Below, piece after piece: positions 63,502 to 64,000 of a stretch of DNA of 64,000 bases; position 1 is the first letter of the stretch, and the number at the start of each line of letters is the position of its first letter. The stretch is from Oscillospiraceae bacterium (GTDB lineage Bacteria > Bacillota > Clostridia > Oscillospirales > Acutalibacteraceae). The stretch is taken from positions 62,001 through 126,000 of the forward strand of contig JALCPP010000007.1 of NCBI GenBank assembly GCA_022650485.1, read 5' to 3'. Position numbers and translations under genes: made by a program. The notes under the pieces are model-generated. The model saw only the letters and a program-made list of their open reading frames with translations, did not search any database and was not told where the DNA came from.

Positions 63502-64000
63502 CTATATGGTTCTGCTCCATACTGTAACCTGTGTAATGACATCCCGTAACCTATCATCACCGACTCTGTACTCCAAAACTTCATCTGCAGTGTTGCACAA
63601 CTTTTCTGTATCATGTTTGTTTGCTTCACTGATGCTGATCTTGTCTGGATGGGTAATGCTGTAATTTTTTCCATTCCATTCAAACTCAACTTCACCATTG
63701 CGGCTCATACAGTTTTTAAAATCGCTGATTGTTTTAAATCTGCTTTCTTCAAAGCTGTTTGTGCCAACCATTGACATATATCCCGCCTCCTTAAAATATT
63801 TAAACTCTGGAACATTTCCATCCGGATAATTAATATGAGGTTTTTCAAAATTAGGAATACCCGGTTTGGGACTATCCCAATTAATGTTGTGGTCATGTGG
63901 GTTTGTATGTGCCCACGGTTTATTATGGTCTGTGTAATGGCGCTCTCTCGTAGCTCTGCCGTCCTCGCCAATTTTTGTATCTATCCTATTCCCTTTTTTA
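63502..64000 (-). CDS. C-terminal tail of a polymorphic-toxin/Rhs-like protein, 5' end outside window
   Basis: The frame is open from the window edge to 63502 (166 codons). The first part reads IGEDGRATRERHYTDHNKPW and HTNPHDHNINWD, a His/Asp/Asn-rich pattern that I associate with the C-terminal end of Rhs and related clostridial toxins. The second part starts at an in-frame ATG at 63777 behind AAGGAGG. It looks like a separate small domain (EVEFEWNGKNYSITHP, TADEVLEYRVGDDRLRDVIT), which I recall as a stand-alone or fused partner protein in such loci. Whether the second part is made alone, as an immunity or chaperone protein, cannot be told. Family placement is tentative. Confidence 0.5.
   Translation of the reverse strand, partial: KKGNRIDTKIGEDGRATRERHYTDHNKPWAHTNPHDHNINWDSPKPGIPNFEKPHINYPDGNVPEFKYFKEAGYMSMVGTNSFEESRFKTISDFKNCMSRNGEVEFEWNGKNYSITHPDKISISEANKHDTEKLCNTADEVLEYRVGDDRLRDVITQVTVWSRTI

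Overview
The window reads as a chromosomal segment of a spore-forming, low-to-middle GC clostridium, most like the Oscillospiraceae/Ruminococcaceae. The pointers are a clostridial glycogen operon with a separate GlgD, a SpoIID/LytB-type sporulation protein, a spore-coat transglutaminase (Tgl), AGGAGG-type ribosome binding sites with frequent GTG/TTG starts, and sigma-A promoters with 17-base spacers. I see no insertion sequence, prophage or CRISPR array. The only mobile-looking piece is the tail of a polymorphic toxin at the right edge.

Layout. 1-3.1 kb: 5' part of rsmA, a dCMP deaminase, a histidine phosphatase and an XRE regulator. 3.1-8.9 kb: glycogen operon glgB-glgC-glgD-glgA (minus strand) with its own promoter. 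9.2-30.1 kb: a tightly packed minus-strand operon of twelve genes that starts with wecB. It holds a cellulose-synthase-like GT2 and BcsB pair, a GGDEF protein that has lost its signature, a DUF2334 deacetylase-like protein, a thioredoxin-GH8 fusion, an MBOAT acyltransferase, an SGNH protein with three lectin-like repeats, several multi-pass glycosyltransferase-like proteins and a GtrB-like GT2. I read it as an O-acylated, decorated exopolysaccharide system and as the best candidate here for an undescribed system. 30.5-34.1 kb: gap, a membrane protein and citrate synthase. 34.3-38.0 kb: a SpoIID-like protein and a second acylation pair (DHHW plus MBOAT). 38.1-41.3 kb: a large Asp-rich secreted surface protein behind a perfect consensus promoter. 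41.5-44.3 kb: a GC-rich overlapping pair, a ComEC-like metallo-beta-lactamase-fold protein and a MORN-repeat protein. 44.5-49.1 kb: a small membrane protein, trmL and the glycolytic operon pgk-tpiA-gpmI. 49.1-51.1 kb: a TPP riboswitch with terminator, then a family 5 solute-binding lipoprotein. 51.1-54.4 kb: tgl and an unknown partner, a diguanylate cyclase, and a possible small RNA. 54.4-62.1 kb: AraC regulator divergent from an ABC sugar importer, a GH65 phosphorylase and beta-phosphoglucomutase. 62.5-64 kb: a DUF4358-like protein, tRNA-Gly and the truncated toxin gene.

How the parts connect. The GH65/PgmB operon would import a glucosyl-disaccharide and yield glucose and glucose 6-phosphate. 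Glycolysis (gap, pgk, tpiA, gpmI) burns these and the glycogen operon stores them through glucose 1-phosphate. The envelope half of the window (the exopolysaccharide operon, the second acylation pair and the Asp-rich surface protein) builds the cell exterior. Start codons below were chosen from ribosome binding sites, and several lie downstream of the longest open frame. All family calls come from reading motifs by eye, with no database search.
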